This document shows positions 37,128 to 45,047 of a DNA stretch of 64,000 nucleotides, piece by piece (the first letter of the stretch is position 1; each line of letters begins with the position of its first letter). The notes beneath the pieces are model-generated. The model saw only the letters and a list, made by a program, of their open reading frames with translations, was not told the DNA's origin and ran no database searches. This stretch comes from Pseudomonas aegrilactucae. Lineage in GTDB: Bacteria; Pseudomonadota; Gammaproteobacteria; Pseudomonadales; Pseudomonadaceae. The stretch covers positions 1 to 64,000 of the forward strand of contig NZ_JAHTBI010000045.1 of assembly GCF_019168305.1 (NCBI RefSeq), written 5' to 3'. The position numbers were made by a program, and so were the translations under genes.

Positions 37128-37165
37128 GAAAAGCCCGGAGACCCTCTAGGGGTACTGCCGGGCTT
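37128..37165 (-). terminator. Terminator after fliS start side of fliD (fliD 3' end side is at 37182)
   Basis: Stem AAGCCCGG (37165-37158) pairing with CCGGGCTT (37138-37131) on the minus strand, with an inner ACCCCTAGAGGGT extension and a T-run (CTTTTCG) after it. It lies 17 bases downstream of the fliD stop, between fliD and fliS, so it would partly or wholly end fliC-flaG-fliD transcription. Confidence 0.75.
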
Positions 37166-37181
37166 CTGGCGACTCGGTCGA

Positions 37182-38582
37182 TCAGGAGTTCTTCTGCTGC
37201 GCCTCGATGGAGGCAAACATCGAGTTGATGTTCTTGCGCTGCGCCTCAAGCTTGCCGACCAGGGTGTCCATGGCCACGTAGCGCTTGGTCAGGGACTCGG
37301 TCAGCGAGTCGATGCGACGGTCCAGCGCCAGCTTCTGGTTGGCAAGATCGGCTTGCAGTTTGTCCAGGCCATTCTTGCGCGAATCGAGAATGCCGCCGGT
37401 CTGCAGATAGGGTTCGATCGCCTTGTTCATGCGCTCGAACACACCATTGGTGCCCGTGAACAGCTGCTGGACGTCGGCACCGAGCTTCTTGTCCTTCATC
37501 GCAGCATCGTACTTGGTACTGTTGAACTCGAGCGTACCGTCCTTCTGGGTGTTGATGCCCAACTGACTCAAGGTGGTCAGGCGATCACCATCACTCTCGG
37601 TCGCCAATTGCTTGCGCAGATCGGCTAGCAGAGAGCGCGTGGTAGGGTCGTTGGTCAACGAGCCGAGCACGGTGTTGCCTTCCTCATCCTTGCTCACGGC
37701 GGTAAGGGCGTTGGCCGCCTTTACCAGCGTGTTGTAGGCATCGACATAGGCCTGGACCGATTTTTTCAGGCCCTCGGTGTTTTCGCCCACGGTCACGGTA
37801 ACGGTCTTGCCTGACTCTGTCTTCTGCAACAAGTCCAGAGTCATGCCACTGATGGCATTACTGACGGTGTTTGTCTTGCTCGTGACCTTCAGGCCATCGA
37901 TTTCAATGACGGCATTCTGGGCCTGCTTGTCGATATACCCGGCACCGTTGCCAGCCATCTGCACGCCAGCAGGGATCTTGAGCTCGTCGATACCATCGAC
38001 AGAGATGTCCGTTCCCTCGCCCGTCATGGTCGAACTGAATACCAGTCGCGACCCATCCGCACCATTGACAAGGTTGGCACTGATGCCTTTCTCGGCCAGC
38101 GACGTATTGATGGTGTCACGCACGGATTGCAAGGTCGCACCTGCGCCGATCTTCACGGTATGGGTGATACCGTCCTGAGTGATGAGCAGATCACCCTCGG
38201 GAATAGGCGTGGTGGCGCCGGTATCGAAGTTCTGGCTGGCCACCTTGGACGAGGTGGCCAGCTCACCGATGCGAATCGAATACGAGCCCGGTACCGCGGT
38301 GTTGTTCGAGGTTGCCTTGAGCGTAGTGTCACTGCTGGACGTCGCCGTGTAGGCGCTGAAGGCGGGCGCGGTGGAGTCATTGAGCTTTTTCATCGCCGCC
38401 TGGTACACAGACAGCGCACTCTTGAGCGACGCAACACCAGAAAGCATGGCCGTATTGTTGGCGGTCTGGCGCTTGATCTGGTTGGACTTGGCATCGGTTT
38501 CACCCGCCACCAGCGTTTTCACGATAGCGTTGATATCGACGCCAGAACCCAGACCGGTGCCCGGTAAAATTGTACTCGCCAT
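37182..38582 (-). CDS. fliD: FliD, filament cap protein
   Basis: 466 residues. N-terminal (MASTILPGTGLGSGVDINAIVKTL) and C-terminal (LDRRIDSLTESLTKRYVAMDTLVGKLEAQ...INSMF) helical regions match the FliD_N and FliD_C domains that form the leg part of the cap. The variable D2/D3 region (about 95-300) is Thr/Asn/Asp-rich. It caps the filament and folds flagellin, and may bind host mucin. It lies 72 bases after flaG. Confidence 0.96.
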   Translation of the reverse strand: MASTILPGTGLGSGVDINAIVKTLVAGETDAKSNQIKRQTANNTAMLSGVASLKSALSVYQAAMKKLNDSTAPAFSAYTATSSSDTTLKATSNNTAVPGSYSIRIGELATSSKVASQNFDTGATTPIPEGDLLITQDGITHTVKIGAGATLQSVRDTINTSLAEKGISANLVNGADGSRLVFSSTMTGEGTDISVDGIDELKIPAGVQMAGNGAGYIDKQAQNAVIEIDGLKVTSKTNTVSNAISGMTLDLLQKTESGKTVTVTVGENTEGLKKSVQAYVDAYNTLVKAANALTAVSKDEEGNTVLGSLTNDPTTRSLLADLRKQLATESDGDRLTTLSQLGINTQKDGTLEFNSTKYDAAMKDKKLGADVQQLFTGTNGVFERMNKAIEPYLQTGGILDSRKNGLDKLQADLANQKLALDRRIDSLTESLTKRYVAMDTLVGKLEAQRKNINSMFASIEAQQKNS

Positions 38583-38654
38583 TGCTCTTCCCTCTTGGTT
38601 GCGCGCCGCCCGTAGCCGGTGAAGACTAGCGAACTCGCTGCTCGCCCGCCACTG

Positions 38655-39020
38655 TCAGACCTTGGCGTCGAACAGCAGGCTGTTTACATCGCTGAGACTG
38701 TGAGCGATCTTCAACGCCTCTTCCGAAGGAAGTTGGCGGATCAGCTCACCGGTTTCACTGGCGATGACTTTAACTACAATTCGGCCGGATTCTTCATCCG
38801 TGGAAAATTCGAGATTGCGACGCGACGAGGCGAGAAACTTCTCGATGTCCTTGAGCGCGTTCTTTACTTTCTCAGCTTCGGACAGGCCGCTGTCGGCACG
38901 CTCCTTGGCTGGCGTGGTGGCTTCGACGGCCTCTACGGGCTTGACCGCAGGGCGCTCGGTGGGTTGCTCTACCGGCTTTGCAGCCTGGTAGGACAGGTTC
39001 AGCTTGACACTCATATCCAT
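38655..39020 (-). CDS. flaG: FlaG, flagellin-associated protein
   Basis: 121 residues from the ATG at 39020, which is five to six bases from AGGTGG; a second ATG two codons on is also possible. A Pro/Thr/Glu-rich N-terminal half and a conserved FlaG domain (about 60-118, LEFSTDEESGRIVVKVIAS and ETGELIRQLPSEEALKI). Known to affect filament length in related bacteria. It lies 72 bases after fliC behind a hairpin terminator, so it is probably expressed by read-through. Confidence 0.92.
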   Translation of the reverse strand: MDMSVKLNLSYQAAKPVEQPTERPAVKPVEAVEATTPAKERADSGLSEAEKVKNALKDIEKFLASSRRNLEFSTDEESGRIVVKVIASETGELIRQLPSEEALKIAHSLSDVNSLLFDAKV

Positions 39021-39038
39021 GCCAACCACCTCTCAATG

Positions 39039-39076
39039 AAAAAGGCGGAGGAGCGCCACTGGTGCACTCCCCCGCC
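39039..39076 (-). terminator. Rho-independent terminator of fliC
   Basis: On the minus strand GGCGGGGGAG (39076-39067), a 13-base loop, CTCCTCCGCC (39053-39044) and then TTTTT: a 10-bp GC-rich stem with one mismatch. It starts 17 bases after the fliC stop and is well placed to give abundant monocistronic fliC mRNA with some read-through to flaG and fliD. Confidence 0.85.
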
Positions 39077-39092
39077 GATTACCGTCAGACGA

Positions 39093-39941
39093 TTACTGAA
39101 GCAGCTTCAGTACGGCCGATGGCAGTTGGTTGGCCTGGGCCAGAACCGAAGTCGACGCTTGTTGCAGAGTCTGCTGCTTGGTCAGCTGGGCAGTTTCAGC
39201 AGCGAAGTCGGTATCTTGTACACGGCTACGCGCAGCGTCGGCGTTTTCGTTGATGTTTTGCAGGTTGTTGATGGTGCTGGTCAGACGGTTCTGCACGGCA
39301 CCCAGGTCGGCACGAGCGGTACCGATGGTAGCGATGGCGGTGTCCAGAGCGTCCATGGCGGCCGAGAAGTTGGTCTCGGCAGTGGCGCTGTCGCTACCGG
39401 CAATGGTGATTGCGGTAGTGAGGCCCAGGTCGCTGGCCAGGAATTTGCCGGTCAGGTCGATGCTGACCTGGTTTTCGCCGCCAGTGTTGGAGCCAACCTG
39501 GAAGGTCATGGTGCTAGCCGAACCGTCCAGCAGGTTCTTGCCGTTCAGTTGGGTGGACTGAGCGATACGGGTCAGCTCAGCAGACATCTGATTGAACTCT
39601 TTGTTCAACGAGTCACGGTTGGTCTCGTCGTTCGAGTCGTTACGCGATTGCAGAGCCAGTTCACGCATACGTTGCAGGATGTTGACCTGCTCTTGCATCG
39701 CGCCTTCAGCGGTCTGGGCGATCGAGATACCGTCGTTGGCGTTTTTGATAGCCATGGTCTGACCGCGGATTTGCGAGGTCATACGGGTAGCGATCTGCAG
39801 GCCGGCGGCGTCGTCTTTGGCGCTGTTGATTTTCAGGCCGGAGGACAGACGAGTCATCGAGGTGCTCAGAGCGTCGGAAGCGCGGTTCAGGTTTTTCTGA
39901 ACGTTCAGCGAAGTGACGTTGGTGTTTACGGTTAATGCCAT
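39093..39941 (-). CDS. fliC: Flagellin FliC (short type)
   Basis: 282 residues from the ATG at 39941 (MALTVNTNVTSLNVQKNLNR), with GAGGA seven bases before it. The conserved D0/D1 N-terminal (1-140) and C-terminal (about 200-282, ending LAQANQLPSAVLKLLQ) regions are nearly all of the protein. The central variable part is only about 60 residues, Thr/Ser/Asp-rich (SASTMTFQVGS, TTAITIAGSDSATAET). So the outer D2/D3 domains are essentially missing. Ser and Thr residues in this centre are the likely sites for O-linked glycans. An upstream frame extension to 40076 is ruled out by the promoter and ribosome binding site. Confidence 0.97.
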   Translation of the reverse strand: MALTVNTNVTSLNVQKNLNRASDALSTSMTRLSSGLKINSAKDDAAGLQIATRMTSQIRGQTMAIKNANDGISIAQTAEGAMQEQVNILQRMRELALQSRNDSNDETNRDSLNKEFNQMSAELTRIAQSTQLNGKNLLDGSASTMTFQVGSNTGGENQVSIDLTGKFLASDLGLTTAITIAGSDSATAETNFSAAMDALDTAIATIGTARADLGAVQNRLTSTINNLQNINENADAARSRVQDTDFAAETAQLTKQQTLQQASTSVLAQANQLPSAVLKLLQ

Positions 39942-40020
39942 GACGAATTCCTCGTTTGTGGGTATTGCGGCTTCCGGCCCTGGCAACCGCCGGGTGTGGC
40001 CTAGAGAACCTTCGTAATGG

Positions 40021-40047
40021 TTATCGTCGTCGGTGCAAGTTGCTTTA
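40021..40047 (-). promoter_or_regulatory. Sigma-28 (FliA) promoter of fliC
   Basis: TAAA at 40047-40044, 15 bases, then GACGATAA at 40028-40021 on the minus strand; this fits the sigma-28 consensus TAAA-N15-GCCGATAA with one mismatch. The start codon of fliC is about 79 bases downstream. The rest of the 305-base gap up to 40247 holds a REP element and the terminator of the KAS III gene, and nothing else that I can recognise. Confidence 0.92.
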
Positions 40048-40150
40048 GGGCTTTTTTGGAATTTTTTTAATGGCACCCTGCCACCCCAATGAAATCAAGG
40101 GTTTGACGCCAGGTTTCTGACCCCTGTGGTGGGCGCTGGATAGCGCTGAC

Positions 40151-40180
40151 ACCTTCGCCAGCAAGGCTGGCGCCTACAGA
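40151..40180 (+). repeat. REP element upstream of fliC
   Basis: ACCTTCGCCAGCAAGGCTGG followed by CGCCTACAG: the CGCCAGC-AAG-GCTGGCG palindrome and CTACAG tail typical of P. putida REP sequences, slightly diverged from the copies at 16497 and 28606. It separates the KAS III terminator from the fliC promoter. Confidence 0.8.
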
Positions 40181-40197
40181 TCACCGATGTGCCAGGC

Positions 40198-40227
40198 AAA
40201 AAAAAACGCCGCCTTTTCAGGCAGCGT
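40198..40227 (-). terminator. Rho-independent terminator after the KAS III gene
   Basis: ACGCTGCC, loop TGAAAA, GGCGGCGT and then eight or nine T residues on the minus strand; 8-bp stem with one mismatch. It lies 20 bases after the stop of the KAS III gene and should isolate that unit from fliC. Confidence 0.88.
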
Positions 40228-40247
40228 CTTCTGTACGGCAGGCCAGG

Positions 40248-41189
40248 TCAGTCCTGACGCTCGATGATCGCCGAGCCCCACGACAGCCCCACACCGAAAC
40301 CACTCAGCGCCACACGCTTGTGGCTGGAGCCGAGCACGTGCCTTTCAAGCAGCAACGGAATGCTCGAGGACACCGTATTGCCCGTCTCGACCATGTCCTT
40401 GACGAACTTCTCGGCCGTCTCGGACTTGTCTTCCTCGAACCGCCGTGCCACCGCATCGACGATCGCCGCGCTGCCCTGGTGAATGCAGAACAGGTCGATG
40501 TCGTCCGCGCCCAGTCTGCTCGCCTCAAGCAGTTGACGCAGGTGCGCCGGCACCTTGAGCAACGCGAAGTTGAACACCTGGCGGCCGTTCATGAAGAACA
40601 CCCCGTCGCTCACCTTCAAGTGCTCCGCGCCACCACCGTCGGTGCCGAAACTGGATTTACCGAGTTGCCAGGCTGCCCCCTCGCCCATCCAGGTGGCCGT
40701 CGCGGCGTCACCGAACAGCATGGTGGTATTGCGGTCTTCGGGATCGACGATCTTCGAATAGGGGTCGGCGGTGATCAGCAGGCCGTTTTTCAACCCCGCC
40801 GCCTCCATGAAGCCTTTCATGGCATAGATGCCATAGACGTAGCCGGAGCAGCCCAGCGAGATATCGAACGCCGCCACGTGGGTGGGCAGGCCCAGTTTGT
40901 GCTGCACGATCGCTGCGGTATGCGGCAGGCCTTCGGCATCGCCGTTCTGGGTGACGACGATCAACGCATCGATCGATTCGAGGGACAACGAAGGATTGGC
41001 AGCAAACAGGGCCTTGGCGGCCTCTACACACAAGTCCGAGGTTTCCTGGCCTGCATCCTTGCGCGGCAGAAAGGTCGAGCCGATCTTGCCCAGAATGAAA
41101 TCCTGATCCTTGCCGAATTTCGCACCCTGGGCGTAGTTGTTCAAACCCTCGACAGGTACGTAACTCGCGATACTTTTGATGCCAATCAT
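40248..41189 (-). CDS. 3-oxoacyl-ACP synthase III (KAS III/FabH-like) of the flagellin glycosylation island
   Basis: 313 residues from the ATG at 41189, with GGAAG upstream. Thiolase-fold condensing enzyme with the Cys-His-Asn triad of the KAS III group: C114 (DISLGCSGYVYG), H237 (IHQGS) and N271 (ETGNTVSSSIP), plus the C-terminal GFGVGLSWGSA glycine loop. In P. syringae a similar gene (orf3) beside the flagellin glycosyltransferase genes is needed for full glycosylation, probably by supplying the acyl part of a modified 4-amino sugar. The same role is inferred here from position. A housekeeping FabH role is less likely. A sigma-70-like promoter lies at 41326-41298. Confidence 0.88.
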   Translation of the reverse strand: MIGIKSIASYVPVEGLNNYAQGAKFGKDQDFILGKIGSTFLPRKDAGQETSDLCVEAAKALFAANPSLSLESIDALIVVTQNGDAEGLPHTAAIVQHKLGLPTHVAAFDISLGCSGYVYGIYAMKGFMEAAGLKNGLLITADPYSKIVDPEDRNTTMLFGDAATATWMGEGAAWQLGKSSFGTDGGGAEHLKVSDGVFFMNGRQVFNFALLKVPAHLRQLLEASRLGADDIDLFCIHQGSAAIVDAVARRFEEDKSETAEKFVKDMVETGNTVSSSIPLLLERHVLGSSHKRVALSGFGVGLSWGSAIIERQD

Positions 41190-41297
41190 TGTGGCTTCCC
41201 GATAGATATGCGGATTTTCACGGGCACTCACCCCCTTGCAGGCAAGGGATCTCACGCAGCGCCGCTTCTGGCCACCTGCACCGCCCGCTGATTCATT

Positions 41298-41326
41298 AGC
41301 TTAGAGATGCACGTTTCGACTGCCAA
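41298..41326 (-). promoter_or_regulatory. Possible sigma-70 promoter for the KAS III gene
   Basis: On the minus strand -35 TTGGCA (41326-41321), 17-base spacer, -10 TAAGCT (41303-41298). It is followed by a 7-bp inverted repeat CCCTTGC/GCAAGGG near 41228-41244 in the leader. Confidence 0.5.
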
Positions 41327-41396
41327 GTCACGGCATTGTACGCGAAGCCGAGCGATGCTTGTGCACAGCACCTCACAGTCAGCGGCAGAACGGCCA

Positions 41397-41414
41397 GGCC
41401 GGGAGTACCCGGCC
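41397..41414 (-). terminator. Hairpin after the 1193-residue glycosyltransferase gene
   Basis: GGCCGGG-TACT-CCCGGCC, a 7-bp perfect stem 14 bases after the gene's stop. No T-run follows, so it may only stabilise the transcript end. Confidence 0.45.
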
Positions 41415-41428
41415 GCCCTGCCCCTCAC

Positions 41429-44400
41429 TCAGCGCGCCAGCCAGGCCTTGTGCCACAGCGCCAGGCGCTCACCCTCCAGCAACCAGTCGCGGCGCACGCT
41501 GGTTTGCAACAGTTCACCCAGGCTGCCCGAGGCCTGCGCATCACCCAGGTGCATGCGGATCGCCGCTACCCAGTCGGCCGTGGTGTTTGCCACGCGGGTC
41601 AGCGCCAGCACATCGACGCCGGCAAAGCCGGCCACCTTGCTGCAAATCACCGGATAGCCGCAGGCCGCATACTCCAGCAGGCGCACGCTGCCCGAGCACG
41701 CATTGACCAGGCTCTCGACCATGGGCGCCAGTGCCAGGTCCAGGTTCAAAGCCGCCAGCGCCGAAGCATGGCGCTCCGGCGCCACGCTGGCATGGCGCTG
41801 CGTCACATACGGCCAGAGCGCTTGCGGACAGTCCCCCAGCACCACCCACTCCACCTCGTTGGCCAGCAGCGGAACGACCTCAAGCAGCAAGTCCGCATCC
41901 ACCGGCCCCGCCCACCCCACTCTCGGTTTTGCCCCCATCTGGCGCGTGCCTTGCACATTGCGCCAGGCTTCAGCCGGCAGACCGCTCTCGAGCACCTGGA
42001 TATCCTCATGCTGGCCCGCCAGCACTTCAGCCAGCGCCGAGGTGGGCACAAGCACCCGATCGACCTGAATCAAACCCTGATGCAGGCGCGCAATGATCTC
42101 GTCGCTGCCGTAATGCCCCTGGACACCTGGCATCCGTGGCAGGTAGCCGTCCAGGTCATAGACCTTGAACGCCTGCGAAAACGCGCGCATTCGGCGCATG
42201 CCTTGAAGCTGCGCGTCATCGAGCGGACGCTGCAGCAGGACCGTATCAGGTGCGTAGCGCTGCGTCTCTACCACCGACATCAGGTTCGGCGTAACCAGCC
42301 CTTCGACCAGGCCGGCTTCGCGCAAGGCCTTGAACGGCTGGATCACACGGGTATGACCGGCATCCCGCTGGTCGGCCGGGTAGGCCAGCACCCTGTGCAG
42401 CGGATGCCAGCTTTGCAACGGGTTCCAGACCACGGCATTGCTCGCCTTGGCAAAGCCGCCCGGCACCTGCAACGACAGGTTGGCGTTGTATGAAGGATCG
42501 CGGGCCAGCTTCGGCAGCCAGCGCGCATACAGCGCGTCTTCTTCCTGGGCCGTCACTGGCGCCAGTTCAGGCGCATCCTTGAGCAGTTGCACGTGCGGCG
42601 TCCACACGTTCAGGTAACCGGCCTCGTGCAACCTCAGGCACAGATCGACATCGACCCAGCGCGCCAGCAACGGGTCTTCGGCAAAGCCACCGGCTTCCAG
42701 AAACAGCGCCCGGCGCAGCATCAGGCATTCACCGCTGAGCGCTGCGTAGTTCTGATCGACCTGCAACCGTCCAAGGTAGCCCGCCTCACGGTGATCGAGC
42801 CCTTCGAACGCACGCCCTACCAGGCCGCCCAGGCCGAGCACCAGGCCGGCGTGGCGGATCTTGCCCTCGGCCGTCAGCAGTTTGGCCCCCACCGCCCCCA
42901 CTTCGGGACGCTGCGCGTGGTTGAGCAGTTGCTGCAACCAGCCCGCCGCAAGCACACCTGCGGTTGCATCCAGCCACAGCACGAACTCGCCACGGGCCTG
43001 CTGCACGGCATGGTTGCACAGTGCAACGCGCGACTGGCCGGGCGCGTAACGCAGCACCTGCAACTGGTCCCCGCCGATCTGCTCGACACCCGCCAGCCAC
43101 TCGCGTACGGCTTCATCCTGCGTGGCCGGGTCGAGCAACAGTACCTCATAGCCGCCGGCCAGGTCGGTGTTCTGCAGCACGCTGTCGACACAGCGCTGGA
43201 ACTGCCCGAGGCTGCCTTCCAGGGGGATCAGGATGCTGACCGACGGCGCATTGGCATGGCCATAGTCCACGCGATAGCTCCCAGGCAGCGCGGCCTGCGG
43301 CAGCATCTGTGCCTGGGCATAGCCACGAGCCTGCAAGTGGCCCTTGATGACCGCACGCTCATCGGCGCACTCGCTCAGGCGCAGGCTGTCGCCGATCAAC
43401 AGCGGCTCACTGACATGCCCGACGCAGCCAAGCCCCTGCTGCTCGATCAGGCGCAGCTGGTACTCGAGCTCGAAGGCACTGCCGCCAGCAGCGTCGAAGC
43501 CGCCCATCTGCTGCAGGGCCTGACGATTGAACAACCAGTGGCGCGACAGGCCGGCAGGGAAGCTGACCAGCAGGTCGAGGTTCAAGTCCGGACGCAATGC
43601 CACGTCGATGCCGCCATTGCCCATGCGCATCGCTTCATCGGCATACACCGCCAGGTACCCCGGCGGCGCGGCCAGCAGCTCCAATGCCGCCACCATCAGG
43701 CCGCTGGCAGTGAATTCCACGCCAGCCTGCACGATCACCCACCAGTCGCACTGGCCGTCGCCGAGCAGGTCATTGAGCACCTGCGTGCGTTGCGACGCCG
43801 TGCACGGTACATGCTGCACGCGCGGCTCGTTCAAGGTGGCGGGAAGCGGCTCGGTACCCAGCACGCGAACCTGTACACGCGAATACAGGCAGCGCTCCTG
43901 CCCCAGGCTTTGCAGGGTAGTGGCCAGCAACTGGCGATCGCCCCCTTCCTCGAGCACCAGCACGCCGAAAATCGGGGCCTGCGGGCTGCTCAGGCGCTCG
44001 CGGATGAGTTGCAGTTGAGGGGCGTCAGGGTAGCGCTCGCGCAGCCAGGACAGCACGCCGAGCTTCGCGTCAGCCGCCTCCTGCGCGGCAGCGGCCTGGG
44101 TCTTGGCGATGAAGGTGTCCAACTGGTCCCAGAACGACAGGGTGGCCACCACGTAGCGCTCGCGCATTCCTTCCAGCCCGGCCTTCGCGCTGGCAATTGC
44201 ATCCGGCTGGTCGAACAGCGCAAACCCCGCACTGCCCATGAAACTGGTTTCAAGAAACGGCTGGTCGACCGCCGCCCCCGGCATGAAGACCACCGGGCAG
44301 CCGCAGAGTACCGCCATCACGCAGGTCATCGACCATTCATAGGTGTACATCACCTCGGCCGAGCGCAGCACCTGCGCCAGTGCATCCAACGCCAGTGCAT

Positions 44401-45010
44401 CGGCTACGCGCAGCAGGCGCACATCGTCAGGCAGCAGCCTGTAGTCGATGTGCTCCAGCGGGTAGCGGTTCTGGTACAGGTAGCTGCCATGCCTGGCCGC
44501 ACCCGGCGCTGGCGGCTGGAACAGGTCGATGTCGATCACCGGCAGGCGCAGCAGGTCCGGGTTGGCATGACCGCGCTTTTCGGCCAGAGACGGGCCGTAG
44601 TAGAACAGCAGGTCACTGGGTGCCGCCTCCATCGACTTGCCGTTCAGAAAGCCCTCGAAGTTGAGCAGAAAGCGCGAGACCACCTTGCGCCCCAACGGGT
44701 TGCCGATCACCACTTCCGGGTACACCGCAATCGCCACCTTGCCTTGCTGCTGGTGGCGTTTTTCGGTGGCTTCGTCGAGCAACGGGGTCTTCAGGTTCGG
44801 GTTGAGCACCTTGGCGCCGCACAGGTACGCCTCGCGCCCGCTCAGGTTGAGCAGGTGACACAGGTAATGCAGCGACACGATGCCCGACGAGGTCTCGCGG
44901 TAGTCAGGGGCCAGAATGTAATAAGGGTGTTCCGGCTTGGTAAACATCAGGTTGTGGCGAAACATCGCCCGTTCAAGCACCTGCGCGTCGACCTGCGAGG
45001 CGTTCGACAT
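41429..45010 (-). CDS. Multi-domain glycosyltransferase (GT-B + two GT2 + GT-B), 1193 residues
   Basis: Four glycosyltransferase-like modules. About 25-330: a GT-B-like unit (YYILAPDYRETSSGIVSLHY, VMAVLCGCPVVFMPGAAVDQ). About 345-580: a GT2-like unit with YADEAM and RPDLNLDLL, apparently weak. About 595-830: a fuller GT2 unit with SVSILIPLEGS, LWLDATAG and DVDLCLRLHEAG. About 870-1193: a GT4-like GT-B unit (KPRVGWAG, VRLLEYAACGYPVICSK). The last three modules are homologous to those of the 1185-residue protein at 49271. No signal peptide or membrane helix. It lies 37 bases after the aminotransferase gene and three genes before fliC, fitting a cytoplasmic flagellin glycosyltransferase like Fgt proteins of P. 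syringae. Donor and acceptor are unknown. Confidence 0.85.
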   Translation of the reverse strand: MSNASQVDAQVLERAMFRHNLMFTKPEHPYYILAPDYRETSSGIVSLHYLCHLLNLSGREAYLCGAKVLNPNLKTPLLDEATEKRHQQQGKVAIAVYPEVVIGNPLGRKVVSRFLLNFEGFLNGKSMEAAPSDLLFYYGPSLAEKRGHANPDLLRLPVIDIDLFQPPAPGAARHGSYLYQNRYPLEHIDYRLLPDDVRLLRVADALALDALAQVLRSAEVMYTYEWSMTCVMAVLCGCPVVFMPGAAVDQPFLETSFMGSAGFALFDQPDAIASAKAGLEGMRERYVVATLSFWDQLDTFIAKTQAAAAQEAADAKLGVLSWLRERYPDAPQLQLIRERLSSPQAPIFGVLVLEEGGDRQLLATTLQSLGQERCLYSRVQVRVLGTEPLPATLNEPRVQHVPCTASQRTQVLNDLLGDGQCDWWVIVQAGVEFTASGLMVAALELLAAPPGYLAVYADEAMRMGNGGIDVALRPDLNLDLLVSFPAGLSRHWLFNRQALQQMGGFDAAGGSAFELEYQLRLIEQQGLGCVGHVSEPLLIGDSLRLSECADERAVIKGHLQARGYAQAQMLPQAALPGSYRVDYGHANAPSVSILIPLEGSLGQFQRCVDSVLQNTDLAGGYEVLLLDPATQDEAVREWLAGVEQIGGDQLQVLRYAPGQSRVALCNHAVQQARGEFVLWLDATAGVLAAGWLQQLLNHAQRPEVGAVGAKLLTAEGKIRHAGLVLGLGGLVGRAFEGLDHREAGYLGRLQVDQNYAALSGECLMLRRALFLEAGGFAEDPLLARWVDVDLCLRLHEAGYLNVWTPHVQLLKDAPELAPVTAQEEDALYARWLPKLARDPSYNANLSLQVPGGFAKASNAVVWNPLQSWHPLHRVLAYPADQRDAGHTRVIQPFKALREAGLVEGLVTPNLMSVVETQRYAPDTVLLQRPLDDAQLQGMRRMRAFSQAFKVYDLDGYLPRMPGVQGHYGSDEIIARLHQGLIQVDRVLVPTSALAEVLAGQHEDIQVLESGLPAEAWRNVQGTRQMGAKPRVGWAGPVDADLLLEVVPLLANEVEWVVLGDCPQALWPYVTQRHASVAPERHASALAALNLDLALAPMVESLVNACSGSVRLLEYAACGYPVICSKVAGFAGVDVLALTRVANTTADWVAAIRMHLGDAQASGSLGELLQTSVRRDWLLEGERLALWHKAWLAR

Positions 45011-45047
45011 GCTAAGACTCCAGACTCAAATTAGTGGCAGTGACGGC

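Noticed and set aside
40077-40247. Search for an additional small gene between fliC and the KAS III gene
   Set aside because: Only the promoter, a REP element and a terminator were found; no open frame with a ribosome binding site.
42587-45034. Plus-strand open frame of about 815 codons opposite the 1193-residue glycosyltransferase
   Set aside because: It mirrors the codon pattern of the minus-strand gene (GC-rich third positions), its peptide is Arg/His/Gln-rich without any known domain, and it lacks a credible ribosome binding site.
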